Origin: JANQIV01 sp050117315
GTDB taxonomy: Bacteria > Bacteroidota > Ignavibacteria > Ignavibacteriales > Melioribacteraceae
NCBI GenBank assembly: GCA_050117315.1
Contig: JASFMY010000060.1
Coordinates: 1 to 36,381, forward strand
Length of the DNA: 36,381 nt
Direction of reading: 5' to 3'
Shown: one piece after another, positions 9,218 to 17,633 of the stretch
How the letters are laid out: each line of letters begins with the position of its first letter
How positions within the stretch are numbered: position 1 is the stretch's first letter
The notes under the pieces: generated by a model
Told to the model about the DNA's origin: nothing
The model's input: only the letters and a program-made list of their open reading frames with translations
The model's database searches: none
Program-made: the position numbers and the translations under genes

Positions 9218-10717
9218 TTACTTTGTTTTTATTGGTAAATAAATCGTAAATGTCGTTCCATTCTCGAATTCAGATTCCACTTCAATTTTACCGTGGTATG
9301 AATCAACTATTCTTTTCACTATAGTTAGACCGAGTCCGGTACCACTTACATTTCTTGTGTATTTATTCTTTATTCTGAAAAATTCACTGAATAATTTGTT
9401 TTTATTTTCAGGCTTCATTCCTATCCCCGTATCCTCAATTTTTACGACTAGATAGTTTTTTGACGAAGCCGCATTTACAATAATTTTACCATTTTCTTTA
9501 TTGTATTTTATAGCGTTGCTTAAAATGTTTGTAAATAATCTTGTTATTTCATTTTGATCGGCGTTCAGCAAGGGTAAATTATCTTCGAATTTTGTTTCAA
9601 AGGTAATTGATCTTTCTTTGGCCGAAATTTCCAAAAACATAATGGTGGATTTAAGAATTTCTATAATATCTAATTCTTCAATTTCCCTATGTTTTGTTTT
9701 TAATTCCATTCTCGATATGTCAAGAAGGTCGTTTACCAAATCAATCAGTCCCTTCAGCCTTGTTGATGATCTCTTCATATAATCATCATGCTGTTCATGC
9801 GTCAACTGGATTTTATTATCTAGTAATAAGTCGATAAATCCCATCACGGCTACTACAGGTGTTTTGAGTTCATGGGCGACCATAGAGACAAACTGATTTT
9901 TTATGAGTTCAATTCTTTTAAACTCTGTAATATTATTTACAACCACAACAACGCCTGCAAATTTACCATCTGAATGGTTAACAGGAGAACAAACTGTTTC
10001 AACAAACAGCTCGTTATTGGGTTTAATTTCGAGTTGTTCCGAAGTGGATTTCTTTAAATTTTCTTCAGAAGTTAAATATTCCTTAATTTGATTTGAGATT
10101 TTTTGGGGCAATCTGTCAAGAATAAATTCCCCTAAATCTATATCTTCGATATCCAATAATTTTAGGGCTGCATTGTTGTAATAAACCAATTCGCCCACTT
10201 TGTTTACGACCAGAACACCGTCATTTATTGATTCAATTACGGTATTCAGCCTGCTTTTTTCATCTGCAATAGCTAAAAGGTTTTCTTCCCTTTCCCTCTT
10301 AAGCCTCTCGGCCTCGATTAAAAGCTTTCTCTGCTTGTAACCTTGCCGGATTTGATTTAATAACTCCTCAGGAGTAAAAGGCTTGGGGATATAGCTGAAT
10401 GCACCAATACGAGTCGCCTCAATTGCCGTATCGTAGCTCGCAAATGCTGTAGCAATAAAACAAACTGTATTGGGTTTTTCCTGCTTAATTGTCTGCAGTA
10501 CTTCAAGCCCGTCAATATCGGGCATTTTTAGATCTATTATGGCCAGATCAAAATCCTTTTTCGTTCCGAGATTAATACCTTCTGTACCGTTTTCTGCTGA
10601 TTCCACATAATAACCTTCGCTTTCCAGCAGTCTATGGGTACCAATCCTTAAACCTTTTTCGTCATCAACGATTAATATTTTAGGTTTTTCTTCCACAAAG
10701 AAGATTCGATTATCCAA
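9218..10717 (-). CDS. Receiver-PAS-histidine kinase hybrid
   Basis: A 499-residue soluble protein with no membrane segments. Order: receiver (about 12-125, 'LIVDDE', phospho-Asp in 'LAIIDLKMPDIDG', Lys in 'IPKPFTPEEL'), coiled linker, PAS domain (about 160-275, 'VIESINDGVLVVNKVGELVYYN'), HisKA (His in 'MVAHELKTPVVA') and HATPase ('NILSNAIKYNKENG', 'DTGIGM', 'GTGLGLTIVKRI'). With the receiver at the N-terminus it can accept phosphate from, or pass it to, the neighbouring hydrogenase-kinase system. Gaps on either side are 14 and 38 bp, all on the same strand. The ligand of the PAS domain cannot be told from sequence. Confidence 0.92.
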   Translation of the reverse strand: MDNRIFFVEEKPKILIVDDEKGLRIGTHRLLESEGYYVESAENGTEGINLGTKKDFDLAIIDLKMPDIDGLEVLQTIKQEKPNTVCFIATAFASYDTAIEATRIGAFSYIPKPFTPEELLNQIRQGYKQRKLLIEAERLKREREENLLAIADEKSRLNTVIESINDGVLVVNKVGELVYYNNAALKLLDIEDIDLGEFILDRLPQKISNQIKEYLTSEENLKKSTSEQLEIKPNNELFVETVCSPVNHSDGKFAGVVVVVNNITEFKRIELIKNQFVSMVAHELKTPVVAVMGFIDLLLDNKIQLTHEQHDDYMKRSSTRLKGLIDLVNDLLDISRMELKTKHREIEELDIIEILKSTIMFLEISAKERSITFETKFEDNLPLLNADQNEITRLFTNILSNAIKYNKENGKIIVNAASSKNYLVVKIEDTGIGMKPENKNKLFSEFFRIKNKYTRNVSGTGLGLTIVKRIVDSYHGKIEVESEFENGTTFTIYLPIKTK

Positions 10718-10755
10718 AATTAGTTATTATAATATATTTTACAAAAAGAAAATTC

Positions 10756-11163
10756 TTATGACTGTAAAAAATTTTCCAATTTTGACAATAATTCTTCCAC
10801 CACAACAGGTTTATTCAAAATTCCGTCACATTTAATCCAACTTTTATCTTCGTCCGTACTTGCCGTAAATTTAAAGCCCGTCTCGTATGTTGCAGAAGTT
10901 AAAATAAAGACAGGGATTTTTTTTCCTTCTTCAGTATTTTTTATTTTGTGACAGAGAACAAAACCGGAATCATGATGCTCCATAATTAAATCAACTATGC
11001 AAGCGTCGGGTTTTTCCGCCTTAAAAGTTTCGAATCCTTCTTTAGCGGATTCTGCAGTAAGCACTTCAAAACCTTTTGCTTCCATTATAATTTTATTTTG
11101 TTCAAGTAAATCAATATCGTCGTCTACAATTAAAATTTTTTTTATTTTTTCGTGAATTGACAT
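10756..11163 (-). CDS. Stand-alone response regulator receiver, paralogue of the one at 8826-9203
   Basis: A 135-residue receiver only: 'ILIVDDDIDLL', phospho-Asp in 'ACIVDLIMEHHDSGF', Thr/Ser in 'ILTSATYETGF', Lys in 'ILNKPVVVEELL'. The phospho-loop has a 'MEHHDSG' insertion and there is a stretch of about 20 residues (TASTDEDKSWIKCDG) between the Thr/Ser and the Lys. The gene lies 14 bp downstream of the hydrogenase-kinase, which makes it the likely first phosphate acceptor. No DNA-binding domain is present, so control by this path is not obviously transcriptional. Confidence 0.9.
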   Translation of the reverse strand: MSIHEKIKKILIVDDDIDLLEQNKIIMEAKGFEVLTAESAKEGFETFKAEKPDACIVDLIMEHHDSGFVLCHKIKNTEEGKKIPVFILTSATYETGFKFTASTDEDKSWIKCDGILNKPVVVEELLSKLENFLQS

Positions 11164-11177
11164 TGAAATAATCTCCT

Positions 11178-13169
11178 TTAATTCAAAATTGACTGTTGAT
11201 AATTGAGATTAACCGGTAATTTTACGGAAAATGTTGTGCCCGAACCTACCTTGCTCCGCGCTTTAATATCACCTTTGTGCATTTTTACAATTCCGTAAGT
11301 AATTGCTAACCCTAACCCGGTTCCTTTTCCCATTTTTTTTGTTGTAAAAAACGGGGTAAATAATTTTTTTATATTTTCTTCAGGAATTCCGCAACCGGAA
11401 TCTTCCACTTCTATTAAAATATTTTTTTCATCTATCAAATTTATATCAATACTAATCTTTTTCTTTTCCGATTCTTCAACTGCTTCGCAGGCATTGTTTA
11501 CTAAATTCAGAAAAACCTGCTTTAGCTGGTCATTATCTCCCCTAATTACCTTTGAGAAAGTATTGTCATTAATTTCAATTTCCGTGTCGGCAAATTCAGG
11601 TTTAATTTGTACATTTTTCACTACTTCTTTTGTTAGTTTTAGAACGTTTACATCCGAAATATGCAATTTCCCCTGCCTTGCAAAATTAAGAAGATTGGCA
11701 ACAATGTTTTTGCACCTGTTTGCTTCTTCAATTATTAGGTTTAAGTCTTCAGCAGATTGGGCTTGTTTTACACTTTTCTCAACTTCTTTTTTTAACATTG
11801 AAGCATAAAGCATAATCGTCCCGAGAGGATTATTGATCTCGTGAGCTACTCCGGCAGCCAACTGGCCTATCGAAGCAAGTTTTTCAGCACTGTTAAGTTG
11901 CTCCTGTGTTTCTTTCAAATCCATATATGCCTTTTCTATTTTCTCGATTAAATACGGCAGGCACATATCTTCTTCAGCAAGTTCTTTTGCAATTGCAATA
12001 GCGTATTCACGGCATGTAGGATAGCCGCATGCTCCGCAGTTTAATTCATCGTTTATTGTAAATTTATTTGTTCTTGCCAAAATTTCTTTGATTTTTTCTT
12101 CAGTCGGCATTGGCCTTAGTTGCGAATTAGCTTTAAATGATCTTTTTAACTTAATATTTTTACTGTTATTTAAATCACTTTTCCAAACATTTTTATCCAG
12201 CTTATGAATGTCTCTTTGAATAAATTCAATTACCTTTTCTCTTTTGGAATAATAGTTCAAATCGGAATCAATTGCCGGCCCGTTAATGCAACCTTCGCAA
12301 AAAAGGATATCTATAAATTTTGAATGAATTTTATTGTTTGCTATATCTTTTATGATTTCCTGTACTTTCTTGCTCCCGTCAACTACAATTACATTTTTAG
12401 CGAGAACATCATCCGGAATATCTGCAGTTTTTAATAATCCCCCTGTAAGCGGAAAAGATTTACCCAAATTTGCATGCGGCGGATCAAAGTCGGAATCACC
12501 CAATTCATCAAGAATAATTTGGTTCTGACGGAATAACTCTTTTAACTCAACAAAAGTAAGAACAGCATCAATTGCATCTTCTACAAACGGATCAATGTAT
12601 TCAAATTTTTTAGCAACACATGGTCCTATAAATACAACTTGAAAATCATTTCCCATATTTTCCTTTAAATATCTTCCCATAGCAATCATAGGTGAAACCA
12701 CCTCGGCAAGATCAGGAACCAAATTTGGGAAATACTTTTCAATGTAATTATAAATTGCAGGGCAAGGTGAACTAATAATATTTTTATTGCTGCCGTATTC
12801 AAATATTTTTGCATATTCTCTGCTTATCAAATCTGCCCCGAAAGCAGTTTCGGAAACATGAATAAATCCAAGTTTTTTTAACCCTGTAACTAACTTTAAA
12901 AAATTATCGGGGAATGATGCGGCAAAAGCCGGAGCAACAATTGCAATAGCTTTACCACCTGGAATTATTTCATTTATAACTTTGCCTATATCACTTTTGA
13001 TTTCCTTGGCGCCTTGTGAGCATACTTTCACGCAATGACCGCAACTAATGCATCTTTCTTCTATAACTACAGCTTGGCCGTCCAAGACCCGGATTGCTGC
13101 TGCAGGGCATTCCCTTACACATGAGTAACATCTGCGGCATTTTTGTCCTATTGTGCTTACAATGCTCAT
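11178..13169 (-). CDS. Sensory [FeFe]-hydrogenase fused to histidine kinase (HydS-like, group C type)
   Basis: 663 residues. Two [4Fe-4S] motifs (Cys11-21 and Cys40-50) precede a hydrogenase large-subunit domain with all four expected H-cluster cubane ligands: Cys136 in SSPCPAI, Cys184 in GPCVAKKFE, and Cys291/Cys294 in FCEGCING. The proton-relay Cys of catalytic enzymes (first Cys of TSCCP) is Pro here, and the third loop lacks the GGGQP of catalytic forms. A further cluster domain follows (Cys378, 381, 386, 403; LNCGACGYPTC), then a coiled linker, HisKA (His443 in GVAHEINNPLG) and HATPase (GTGLGLAITYGI). Named families involved: Fe-hydrogenase large-subunit C domain, the Fe-S domain of PF04060 type, and HisKA/HATPase. 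Low catalysis and H2/redox sensing are inferences from the altered loops and the kinase fusion. Stop and next gene are 14 bp apart. Confidence 0.93.
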   Translation of the reverse strand: MSIVSTIGQKCRRCYSCVRECPAAAIRVLDGQAVVIEERCISCGHCVKVCSQGAKEIKSDIGKVINEIIPGGKAIAIVAPAFAASFPDNFLKLVTGLKKLGFIHVSETAFGADLISREYAKIFEYGSNKNIISSPCPAIYNYIEKYFPNLVPDLAEVVSPMIAMGRYLKENMGNDFQVVFIGPCVAKKFEYIDPFVEDAIDAVLTFVELKELFRQNQIILDELGDSDFDPPHANLGKSFPLTGGLLKTADIPDDVLAKNVIVVDGSKKVQEIIKDIANNKIHSKFIDILFCEGCINGPAIDSDLNYYSKREKVIEFIQRDIHKLDKNVWKSDLNNSKNIKLKRSFKANSQLRPMPTEEKIKEILARTNKFTINDELNCGACGYPTCREYAIAIAKELAEEDMCLPYLIEKIEKAYMDLKETQEQLNSAEKLASIGQLAAGVAHEINNPLGTIMLYASMLKKEVEKSVKQAQSAEDLNLIIEEANRCKNIVANLLNFARQGKLHISDVNVLKLTKEVVKNVQIKPEFADTEIEINDNTFSKVIRGDNDQLKQVFLNLVNNACEAVEESEKKKISIDINLIDEKNILIEVEDSGCGIPEENIKKLFTPFFTTKKMGKGTGLGLAITYGIVKMHKGDIKARSKVGSGTTFSVKLPVNLNYQQSILN

Positions 13170-13179
13170 ATTAAACAGC

Positions 13180-14913
13180 TTATAATTTCTTTTGTAATAA
13201 TTCTTTTCTGTTTACATAGCTAGTATGCAGAATTTCATGAGATTTATGGCTGTTCGGTTTTTCAAAGAATTCATCATATATTTTTTGAACAGATTCATTT
13301 TCATGCGATCTTCTGTGTTTTGCTTTTTTATCAATATCATAAAGAGTAGCAACACGTTTTCTAACTTTTTCTGGTTTTTGGTGAATCGGCTGCCCGCCGC
13401 CGTTTATGCATCCGCCGGGACATGCCATTACTTCAATAAAATGATATTTGCATTCACCTTTTTCTATTTGATCCAGAACCGTGCCAACATTCCCGATTCC
13501 GTTTACAACAGCCACATTTACGTCCAAATCATTAATTTTTATTGTTGCTTCTTTGATTCCGCTGAAACCTCTTATATCATCCAGTTCCATTGTTTCCAAT
13601 TCTGCGCCTGTCATAGCTTTGTATGCAGTTCTTAAAGCCGCTTCCATAACACCACCGGAAGTACCGAATATGGCAGCAGCCCCGGTTGATTCACCTAAGG
13701 GGTCATCGAATTCATCTTCCGGCAGATCGTTAAAATCAATCCCCGCCATTTTGAACATTCTAACCAGTTCTCTTGTGGTTAGAACAGCATCAACGTCAGG
13801 CAGTTTTTCTTCAACTAATTCGGGTCTGTCGGATTCAAATTTCTTTACTGTACATGGCATAATCGAAACAACGAATATATCTTTAGGGTCTAATCCCATT
13901 TTCTTCGCATAATATGTTTTAAGAACTGCGCCTTCCATTTCGTGCGGAGATTTACAGGATGAAACATGTTTCAACAAATGCGGCCTGTTTTGTTCAATGT
14001 ATTTTACCCAGCCCGGGCAGCAGCTTGTAAACATTGGAAGAGTGCCGTTATTTTCAACTCTGTCTATTAATTCCGTACCTTCTTCCATAATTGTTAAGTC
14101 CGCAGCAAAATTTGTATCGAAAACTTTTCTAAATCCCAGCCTTTTTAAGCCTGTTACCAATTGACCGGTAACATTGGTACCTAAAGGCATGTCGTATTCT
14201 TCCCCCAAAGATGCCCTAACAGCAGGAGCAACCTGGACAACGGTAAATTTTCTTTTATCATTTATTGCGTTGAATACTTCCTTGGAATGTGATTTTTCTC
14301 TCAGCGCTGCGGTAGGACAAACTAAAATACATTGCCCGCAAAGAATACAGTCACTTATATTTAATCCTTTATTAAAAGGAGGAGTTACATTGCTTTTAAA
14401 TCCGCGGTTTGTAAAATCTATTGCACCTACTTTTTGAATTTCGTTGCATGTTCTAACACATCTTCCGCAAAGAATACATTTTGCGGGATCTCGTTCCATT
14501 GAAGCGCTTGAGATATCAATTGTGTGATCTTTCTTTTCGCCGACATACCTATGTTCCCTAACGCCGTATACTTGACTTAAATCCTGCAGTTCACAATTTT
14601 TATTTCTAACACAAATCAAACAATCTTGAGGATGGTTTTCAACGAGAAGCTCAACAATGGTTTTTCTTGCCTGGCGTACTTTCGCGGAATTAGTATCGAT
14701 CTTCATTCCGTCTGCAACCGGATAAGCACAAGCAGGAATTAAGCCTCTCATATTTTCTACTTCCACTACGCATATTCTGCAAGCTCCTGTCGGGAAAAGG
14801 TCTTTCATATGGCATAAAGTAGGAATTGAAATCCCGACAGATTTAGCGGCTTCAAGAATAGTCATGTTTTCTTCGGCTTTAACTTTTACATTATTTATTG
14901 TTAATTCAACCAT
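13180..14913 (-). CDS. hydA: [FeFe]-hydrogenase catalytic subunit, NAD-linked/bifurcating type, copy 1
   Basis: 577 residues from the ATG at 14913, chosen because GGAG stands 5 nt before it. A longer frame would begin at a TTG (14931) that precedes the Shine-Dalgarno. Domains: [2Fe-2S] (Cys34, 45, 48, 62), His-Cys3 cluster (HPQDCLICVRNKNC, 94-107), two [4Fe-4S] motifs (CILCGRCVRTC and CILCGQCILVC, 146-199), H-cluster domain with TSCCPGW (296-302), MPCTVKKFE (352-360) and MACPGGCINGGGQP (496-509), and a fused small subunit (SHENESVQKIYDEFF). All canonical catalytic loops are present, so this should be an active hydrogenase. It lies 10 bp before the sensory hydrogenase and 26 bp after hydB. No C-terminal [2Fe-2S] extension is present. 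Confidence 0.95.
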   Translation of the reverse strand: MVELTINNVKVKAEENMTILEAAKSVGISIPTLCHMKDLFPTGACRICVVEVENMRGLIPACAYPVADGMKIDTNSAKVRQARKTIVELLVENHPQDCLICVRNKNCELQDLSQVYGVREHRYVGEKKDHTIDISSASMERDPAKCILCGRCVRTCNEIQKVGAIDFTNRGFKSNVTPPFNKGLNISDCILCGQCILVCPTAALREKSHSKEVFNAINDKRKFTVVQVAPAVRASLGEEYDMPLGTNVTGQLVTGLKRLGFRKVFDTNFAADLTIMEEGTELIDRVENNGTLPMFTSCCPGWVKYIEQNRPHLLKHVSSCKSPHEMEGAVLKTYYAKKMGLDPKDIFVVSIMPCTVKKFESDRPELVEEKLPDVDAVLTTRELVRMFKMAGIDFNDLPEDEFDDPLGESTGAAAIFGTSGGVMEAALRTAYKAMTGAELETMELDDIRGFSGIKEATIKINDLDVNVAVVNGIGNVGTVLDQIEKGECKYHFIEVMACPGGCINGGGQPIHQKPEKVRKRVATLYDIDKKAKHRRSHENESVQKIYDEFFEKPNSHKSHEILHTSYVNRKELLQKKL

Positions 14914-14939
14914 TTTTTCTCCAGTTTTCAAAATCTATA

Positions 14940-16913
14940 TTAGTTAACAGTAATTGCTCCAAATCTACAAGTTTCTACACACATTCCGCATTTAATACAT
15001 TTTGATTCCACAATTGTATGAGGATGTTTCTTTTCTCCAACAATAGCTTCAACCGAACATTTTCTTGCACACAATCCGCATCCGTTACACAATTCGGTAT
15101 TAATTCTGTATGTTAGCAACTCATTACAAACACCTGCCGGGCATTGCCTGTCAAATACATGAGTTTCAAATTCTTCTTTGAAATATCTTAATGCGGAAAG
15201 AATCGGATTCGGAGCCGACTGCCCCAACCCGCATAATGAAGTATCCTTAATTACGCTTGCTAATCTTTCAAGGTGAATTATTCCTTTGAAACGAAGAAGG
15301 TCATCCAGGCCGTTACCGCTCTTATAACTCATTGAAATTCTTTCAACAATTTCGAGCATTCTTTTTGTACCTTCACGGCACGGCACACATTTTCCGCATG
15401 ATTCTTCCTGGATAAACGTCAAAAAGAATTTTGCTACGTCAACCATGCATGTATCTTCATCCATTACTACGAAACCGCCCGAGCCCATCATAGCGCCTAC
15501 TTCTTTTAATGAATCGTAGTCTACAATTGTATTCATTAGATATTCGGGGAGGCAGGCACCGGATGGTCCGCCGATCTGCACAGCTTTAAATTTTTTACCG
15601 CCTGGAATTCCACCTCCGGCTTTAAATACAATATCACCGAGAGTTATTCCCATTGGTACTTCAACTAATCCCGTGTTTTCAATTTTACCGCTCAATGCAA
15701 ACACTTTTGTACCCTTGCTCTTTTCAGTACCGATTGAAGAATACCATTTTGCACCTTTATTCAAAATTGAAGGAAGGTTTGCAAAAGTTTCCACATTATT
15801 TACAATAGTCGGTTTACCCCAAAGTCCGGCTACAGCCGGGTATGGAGGACGTGGCCGGGGCATTCCCCTTTTTCCTTCAATAGATGCGATTAATGCTGTT
15901 TCTTCGCCGCAAACAAAAGCTCCAGCACCTTTTTTAATTTTTAATTCAAAATCAAATCCGCTGCCGAGAATGTTCTTGCCCAGCAGTCCGTATCTTTTAC
16001 ATTCATTGATTGTTTTTTGTAATCTTTCAATTGCCAGCGGATACTCTGCACGGCAGTATACATAACCAAACGATGCACCGATTGCGTAAGCTCCGATAAT
16101 CATTCCTTCAACTAATCTATAAGGATCACTTTCAAGAATTGACCTATCCATAAAAGCGCCCGGATCACCTTCATCGGCATTACATACTAAATATTTCTGA
16201 TCGGCTTTTTGTTTATGAGCAGATTTCCATTTTAAGCCGGTTGGGAAACCGCCTCCGCCCCGTCCTCTTAAACCTGCTTCCAATACTTCTTCTACAACTT
16301 CTTCGGCAGTCATTAATCTGAATGCTCTGTCTAAACCTCTAAATCCGCCCGAAGCAATATATTCATCAATTGATTCGGGATTTATAAGACCGCAATTTTC
16401 CAGCACGACTCTATGCTGAATTTTAAAGAAAGGGGTTTCATTTACATTTAATAATTTACCGTTTGATTCTCCATACGTTGCAAATACTTTCCTCTCATAA
16501 ATTTTCTTTTCAACTATAGTCGTTTTTATAAGTTCGGGAACATCTTTGGGTAAAATGTTTCCGTATATAATTCTTTCTCCACCCGGGATTTTTACATCAA
16601 CAACAGGCTCAATTGCGCCAAAACCAATACCGCCGGTCGAAACTATTTCTACATCAAGATTCAGTTTGGCAACTTCTTCTTCAATGGCTTTTTTAACTTT
16701 GCCTGCTCCGCTCGCTAACCCACTAGTGTCCATCGCTATAAAAATCACACTGGATTTATTATTATTATATTTGAGGTGTGTGTTATATTCATTAATTTCT
16801 TCTTCCTGCACAGGGGTCAATGCTCCGTTTGTACAATGTACAATAAACTCATTTTTAGGATTTTCAGGGCTGTGGTAGCCGTCTTTAAATTTTATCTCAA
16901 GAAATGATTTCAT
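14940..16913 (-). CDS. hydB: NADH-binding flavoprotein subunit (HydB/NuoF-like), long form, copy 1
   Basis: 657 residues. The N-terminal domain (about 52-135) follows the thioredoxin-like pattern usually found in HydB, but its cluster cysteines are absent: 'AMDTSGLASGAG' and 'STGGIGFGAIEPVVDV' stand where Cys-bearing motifs would be. The NuoF core follows, with FMN/NADH loop GRGGGGFPTG (217-226), CNADEGDPGAFMDR and GAGAFVCGEETALIASIEG, then the cluster site ESCGKCVPCREG with a Cys in TSLCGLGQSAPN. The C-terminal 60 residues carry two [4Fe-4S] ferredoxin motifs (CNGCGLCARKC and CIKCGMCVETC). This is the long HydB layout of bifurcating hydrogenases, minus the N-terminal [2Fe-2S]. It overlaps hydC by 1 nt (TAATG). 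Confidence 0.95.
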   Translation of the reverse strand: MKSFLEIKFKDGYHSPENPKNEFIVHCTNGALTPVQEEEINEYNTHLKYNNNKSSVIFIAMDTSGLASGAGKVKKAIEEEVAKLNLDVEIVSTGGIGFGAIEPVVDVKIPGGERIIYGNILPKDVPELIKTTIVEKKIYERKVFATYGESNGKLLNVNETPFFKIQHRVVLENCGLINPESIDEYIASGGFRGLDRAFRLMTAEEVVEEVLEAGLRGRGGGGFPTGLKWKSAHKQKADQKYLVCNADEGDPGAFMDRSILESDPYRLVEGMIIGAYAIGASFGYVYCRAEYPLAIERLQKTINECKRYGLLGKNILGSGFDFELKIKKGAGAFVCGEETALIASIEGKRGMPRPRPPYPAVAGLWGKPTIVNNVETFANLPSILNKGAKWYSSIGTEKSKGTKVFALSGKIENTGLVEVPMGITLGDIVFKAGGGIPGGKKFKAVQIGGPSGACLPEYLMNTIVDYDSLKEVGAMMGSGGFVVMDEDTCMVDVAKFFLTFIQEESCGKCVPCREGTKRMLEIVERISMSYKSGNGLDDLLRFKGIIHLERLASVIKDTSLCGLGQSAPNPILSALRYFKEEFETHVFDRQCPAGVCNELLTYRINTELCNGCGLCARKCSVEAIVGEKKHPHTIVESKCIKCGMCVETCRFGAITVN

Positions 16914-17407
16914 TATTTACTCTCTGCATTTTTTTCAGCAATTTGTTCTTCTTTCTTAGCTTCTGTTTTATACTTTCTAATGATTTTAGGAATATCTTTG
17001 ACGGAAATTCTACCGTAATATTCTTCATTAATATTGATAACAGGTGCAATACTGCACGCACCAATACAAGCAACTGTTTCTAAGGTAAATAATTTGTCGC
17101 GAGTTGTTTCACCTGCATTAATATTTAATTCAGTCTCCAATGCCTTTAAAATGAAAGCGGAATCTTTTACGTGGCATGCAGTACCTCGGCAAACTCTGAT
17201 AACATTTTTTCCTATAGGAGTAAGCCTGAACTGGTTATAAAAAGTAGCAACCCCGTATATACTGCAAAGCGGCATATCTATAAAATCAGATACTTCCTGC
17301 AGTGTTTCCTCCGGCAAATAACCGTAGATTTCTTGAATATCTTGCAGAATTGCGATCAAATTACTTTTATCATTTGAGTGATATTTTTCAAAAATCTGTT
17401 TATGCAT
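16913..17407 (-). CDS. hydC: NuoE/HydC-like [2Fe-2S] subunit, copy 1 (first gene of operon)
   Basis: 164 residues of NuoE type. The [2Fe-2S] ligands fit C-x4-C (VCRGTACHV) and C-x3-C (ACIGACSIAPV). A charged Lys/Glu tail (about 20 residues) extends past the usual end. The ATG at 17407 follows AGGAAG at 7 nt. It is first in the ten-gene minus-strand operon and is coupled to hydB by a TAATG overlap. Its partner set is hydB at 14940 and hydA at 13180. Confidence 0.93.
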   Translation of the reverse strand: MHKQIFEKYHSNDKSNLIAILQDIQEIYGYLPEETLQEVSDFIDMPLCSIYGVATFYNQFRLTPIGKNVIRVCRGTACHVKDSAFILKALETELNINAGETTRDKLFTLETVACIGACSIAPVININEEYYGRISVKDIPKIIRKYKTEAKKEEQIAEKNAESK

Positions 17408-17633
17408 GTCGCTTCCTATAATTTATATTTATTGCGTTCAACCAAATTATATGCCAATATCCATTTATAAAATAAAAACGTTTAATTTGAACAATTTTTC
17501 AAGTTTTTTCCCACCTTTAGAAATACTGTCTTCTTAACAATAAGAATTTTATATTTGTAAAAGTTGTTTTGAAGAAATTGTATGGTACTTCAAAGCCTTT
17601 CAAGCGATTTTCAGGATAACAAGGATTCTTTTA
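17408..17633. promoter_or_regulatory. Divergent intergenic region between hydrogenase operon and CDF transporter
   Basis: About 226 bp with no gene of its own. It must hold the minus-strand operon promoter and the plus-strand transporter promoter. On the minus strand TATAATTTGG (about 17449-17440) resembles the Bacteroidota -7 element (TAnnTTTG), about 35 bp before the hydC ATG. TTGAA...TTCAA half-sites flank a 6-bp spacer further upstream. These are weak matches by eye. Confidence 0.35.

Noticed and set aside
13225..13912. Plus-strand frames of 136 and 143 codons
   Set aside because: They are shadows antisense to hydA copy 1, without ribosome sites or recognisable motifs.
5237..17407. Reading the NuoE/NuoF/NuoG-like genes as part of respiratory complex I
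   Set aside because: The NuoG-like proteins carry full H-cluster loops, and no membrane Nuo subunits are present, so they are hydrogenase subunits.
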